A stretch of DNA of 5,831 nucleotides, from positions 1 to 5,831 of the forward strand of contig JAYYDT010000110.1 of NCBI GenBank assembly GCA_036160575.1, read 5' to 3'. Below are positions 5,201 to 5,831 of the stretch, in pieces (the stretch's first letter is position 1; each line of letters begins with the position of its first letter). The DNA comes from TMED26 sp002694075. Lineage in GTDB: Bacteria; Pseudomonadota; Alphaproteobacteria; Thalassobaculales; Thalassobaculaceae. Position numbers and translations under genes: made by a program. The notes under the pieces were generated by a model. The model saw only the letters and a program-made list of their open reading frames with translations. It had not been told where the DNA came from and searched no databases.

Positions 5201-5620
5201 ATGGCCACGGAATTCACGCTCGACCCGCGCCTCGCTGGCAATTCACGGGCCATCGGCGATTTGCCGCTGGCCCACCTACGCCTGGTCGACAACCTGGCCT
5301 TTCCCTGGGTGTTGTTGATTCCGCGGCGCGCCGCGATCCGCGAAATCCATGAGCTGACCCCGACCGACCAAAGCCAGTTAATCGCCGAGGCCAGCCATGT
5401 CGCCGCCGGCATGCAAGCCGCCTTCAAGGCCGATAAGATGAATGTCGCCGCCCTTGGCAACGCCGTGCCGCAATTGCATGTCCATGTGATCGCGCGCTGG
5501 GCCGGAGATATCTGCTGGCCGGGACCGATTTGGGCGGGCCACGAGGAACGCCCGCTGTCGGCCTGCCAATGGGCCGCCCGCGAAAGCCACATCCGCGCGA
5601 TTTTCGACGCCTGGCGATGA
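5201..5620 (+). CDS. HIT (histidine triad) family protein
   Basis: This 139-residue protein has the size of bacterial HIT proteins, which bind nucleotides and usually hydrolyse dinucleoside polyphosphates or nucleoside phosphoramidates. The N-terminal part has the strand and helix pattern typical of the fold (LRLVDNLAFPWVLLIPRR, 26-43, then a long helix about 54-77). The signature region NAVPQLHVHVIARW (87-100) has Gln91 in place of the first histidine of HxHxHxx, leaving His93 (expected nucleophile) and His95. A QLHVH version occurs in many proteobacterial HIT proteins, so it is not by itself a sign of inactivity. The start at 5201 was chosen for its ribosome site and family length; the frame is open further upstream only as a shadow inside the hydratase gene. 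The stop overlaps the helicase start as ATGA, so three genes appear to be translated together. Its substrate is unknown. Confidence 0.87.
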   Translation: MATEFTLDPRLAGNSRAIGDLPLAHLRLVDNLAFPWVLLIPRRAAIREIHELTPTDQSQLIAEASHVAAGMQAAFKADKMNVAALGNAVPQLHVHVIARWAGDICWPGPIWAGHEERPLSACQWAARESHIRAIFDAWR

Positions 5621-5831
5621 GCCTGGCCGCCGTCACCCCTGCCTTGCCGGACCATTTCGCGGCCTGGTTCGCCGGCCGCGGCTGGCAGCCCCATGCCCAT
5701 CAATTGGCGATGGTCGAGGCGGCGGCCGCCGGCGCTTCGGCGCTGCTCATCGCGCCGACCGGCGGGGGCAAAACCCTGGCCGGCTTCCTGCCCAGCCTGA
5801 TCGACCTGACGGCCGCCCCCAGCACCGGCGT
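5617..5831 (+). CDS. DEXH-box helicase, N-terminal part, resembling the ligase-associated DNA damage response (Lhr-like) helicase
   Basis: Only the first 71 residues are present; the gene runs off the right edge. FAAWFAGRGWQPHAHQLAMV (14-33) holds the Q-type motif with Gln29. LLIAPTGGGKTLAGFLPSLI (43-62) contains the Walker A/motif I loop APTGGGKT (46-53), which binds ATP. This opening, especially FxxRGWxPxxHQL and LIAPTGxGKTLAGFLPSLxDL, is characteristic of the superfamily 2 helicase found with an ATP-dependent DNA ligase, an exonuclease and a metallophosphoesterase in many proteobacteria, where it is thought to act in DNA repair. The start overlaps the HIT stop by four bases, indicating coupling. 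Motif II and the C-terminal domains cannot be seen, so a general Lhr helicase is the main alternative. Confidence 0.87.
   Translation, partial: MSLAAVTPALPDHFAAWFAGRGWQPHAHQLAMVEAAAAGASALLIAPTGGGKTLAGFLPSLIDLTAAPSTG

Noticed and set aside
4323..5703. Long minus-strand open frames opposite the hydratase, HIT and helicase genes
   Set aside because: They are arginine- and glycine-rich antisense frames, expected opposite GC-rich genes, and have no recognisable domain.

Overview
The window looks like chromosomal DNA from a GC-rich proteobacterium, most likely an alphaproteobacterium. The evidence is strongly GC-biased third codon positions, mostly tight gene spacing, and a helicase at the right end that resembles the ligase-associated DNA-repair helicase common in that class. 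No species can be named from the sequence alone.

Left part (1-1560), all on the minus strand and clearly richer in A+T than the rest. A strong sigma-70-like promoter (about 1420-1447) drives a small cell-wall-enzyme module. The first frame is a peptidoglycan-binding-like domain (1385 to 1032). The second is a Tlde1/DUF2778 L,D-transpeptidase-like domain (1048 to 611) with its His...Cys motif. The third is a 116-residue membrane protein (614 to 264) whose start overlaps the previous stop as ATGA. The Tlde1 domain appears to begin inside the first frame and continue in the second, so the two frames are probably one protein of about 257 residues interrupted by a +1 frameshift at a TTT-TAA-C site. 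That site resembles the recoding site of prfB, but a simple one-base indel would look the same. The layout is that of an antibacterial effector with a membrane immunity or accessory protein. To its left (1-263) is a GC-rich stretch with only what may be the end of a decayed gene.

Middle part (1561-4288). A D-aminoacylase-family amidohydrolase (minus strand) and an FAD-dependent D-amino-acid-oxidase-like protein (plus strand) diverge from a 136-139-base intergenic region that holds a large inverted repeat. Together they suggest catabolism of N-acyl-D-amino acids: deacylation followed by oxidation of the freed D-amino acid to a 2-oxo acid.

Right part (4395-5831), plus strand. A LiuC-like enoyl-CoA hydratase, a HIT-family protein 8 bases downstream, and the first 71 residues of a DEXH-box helicase that overlaps the HIT stop as ATGA. 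This spacing suggests one operon. The helicase resembles the ligase-associated DNA damage response helicase, so DNA-repair genes may continue to the right of the window.
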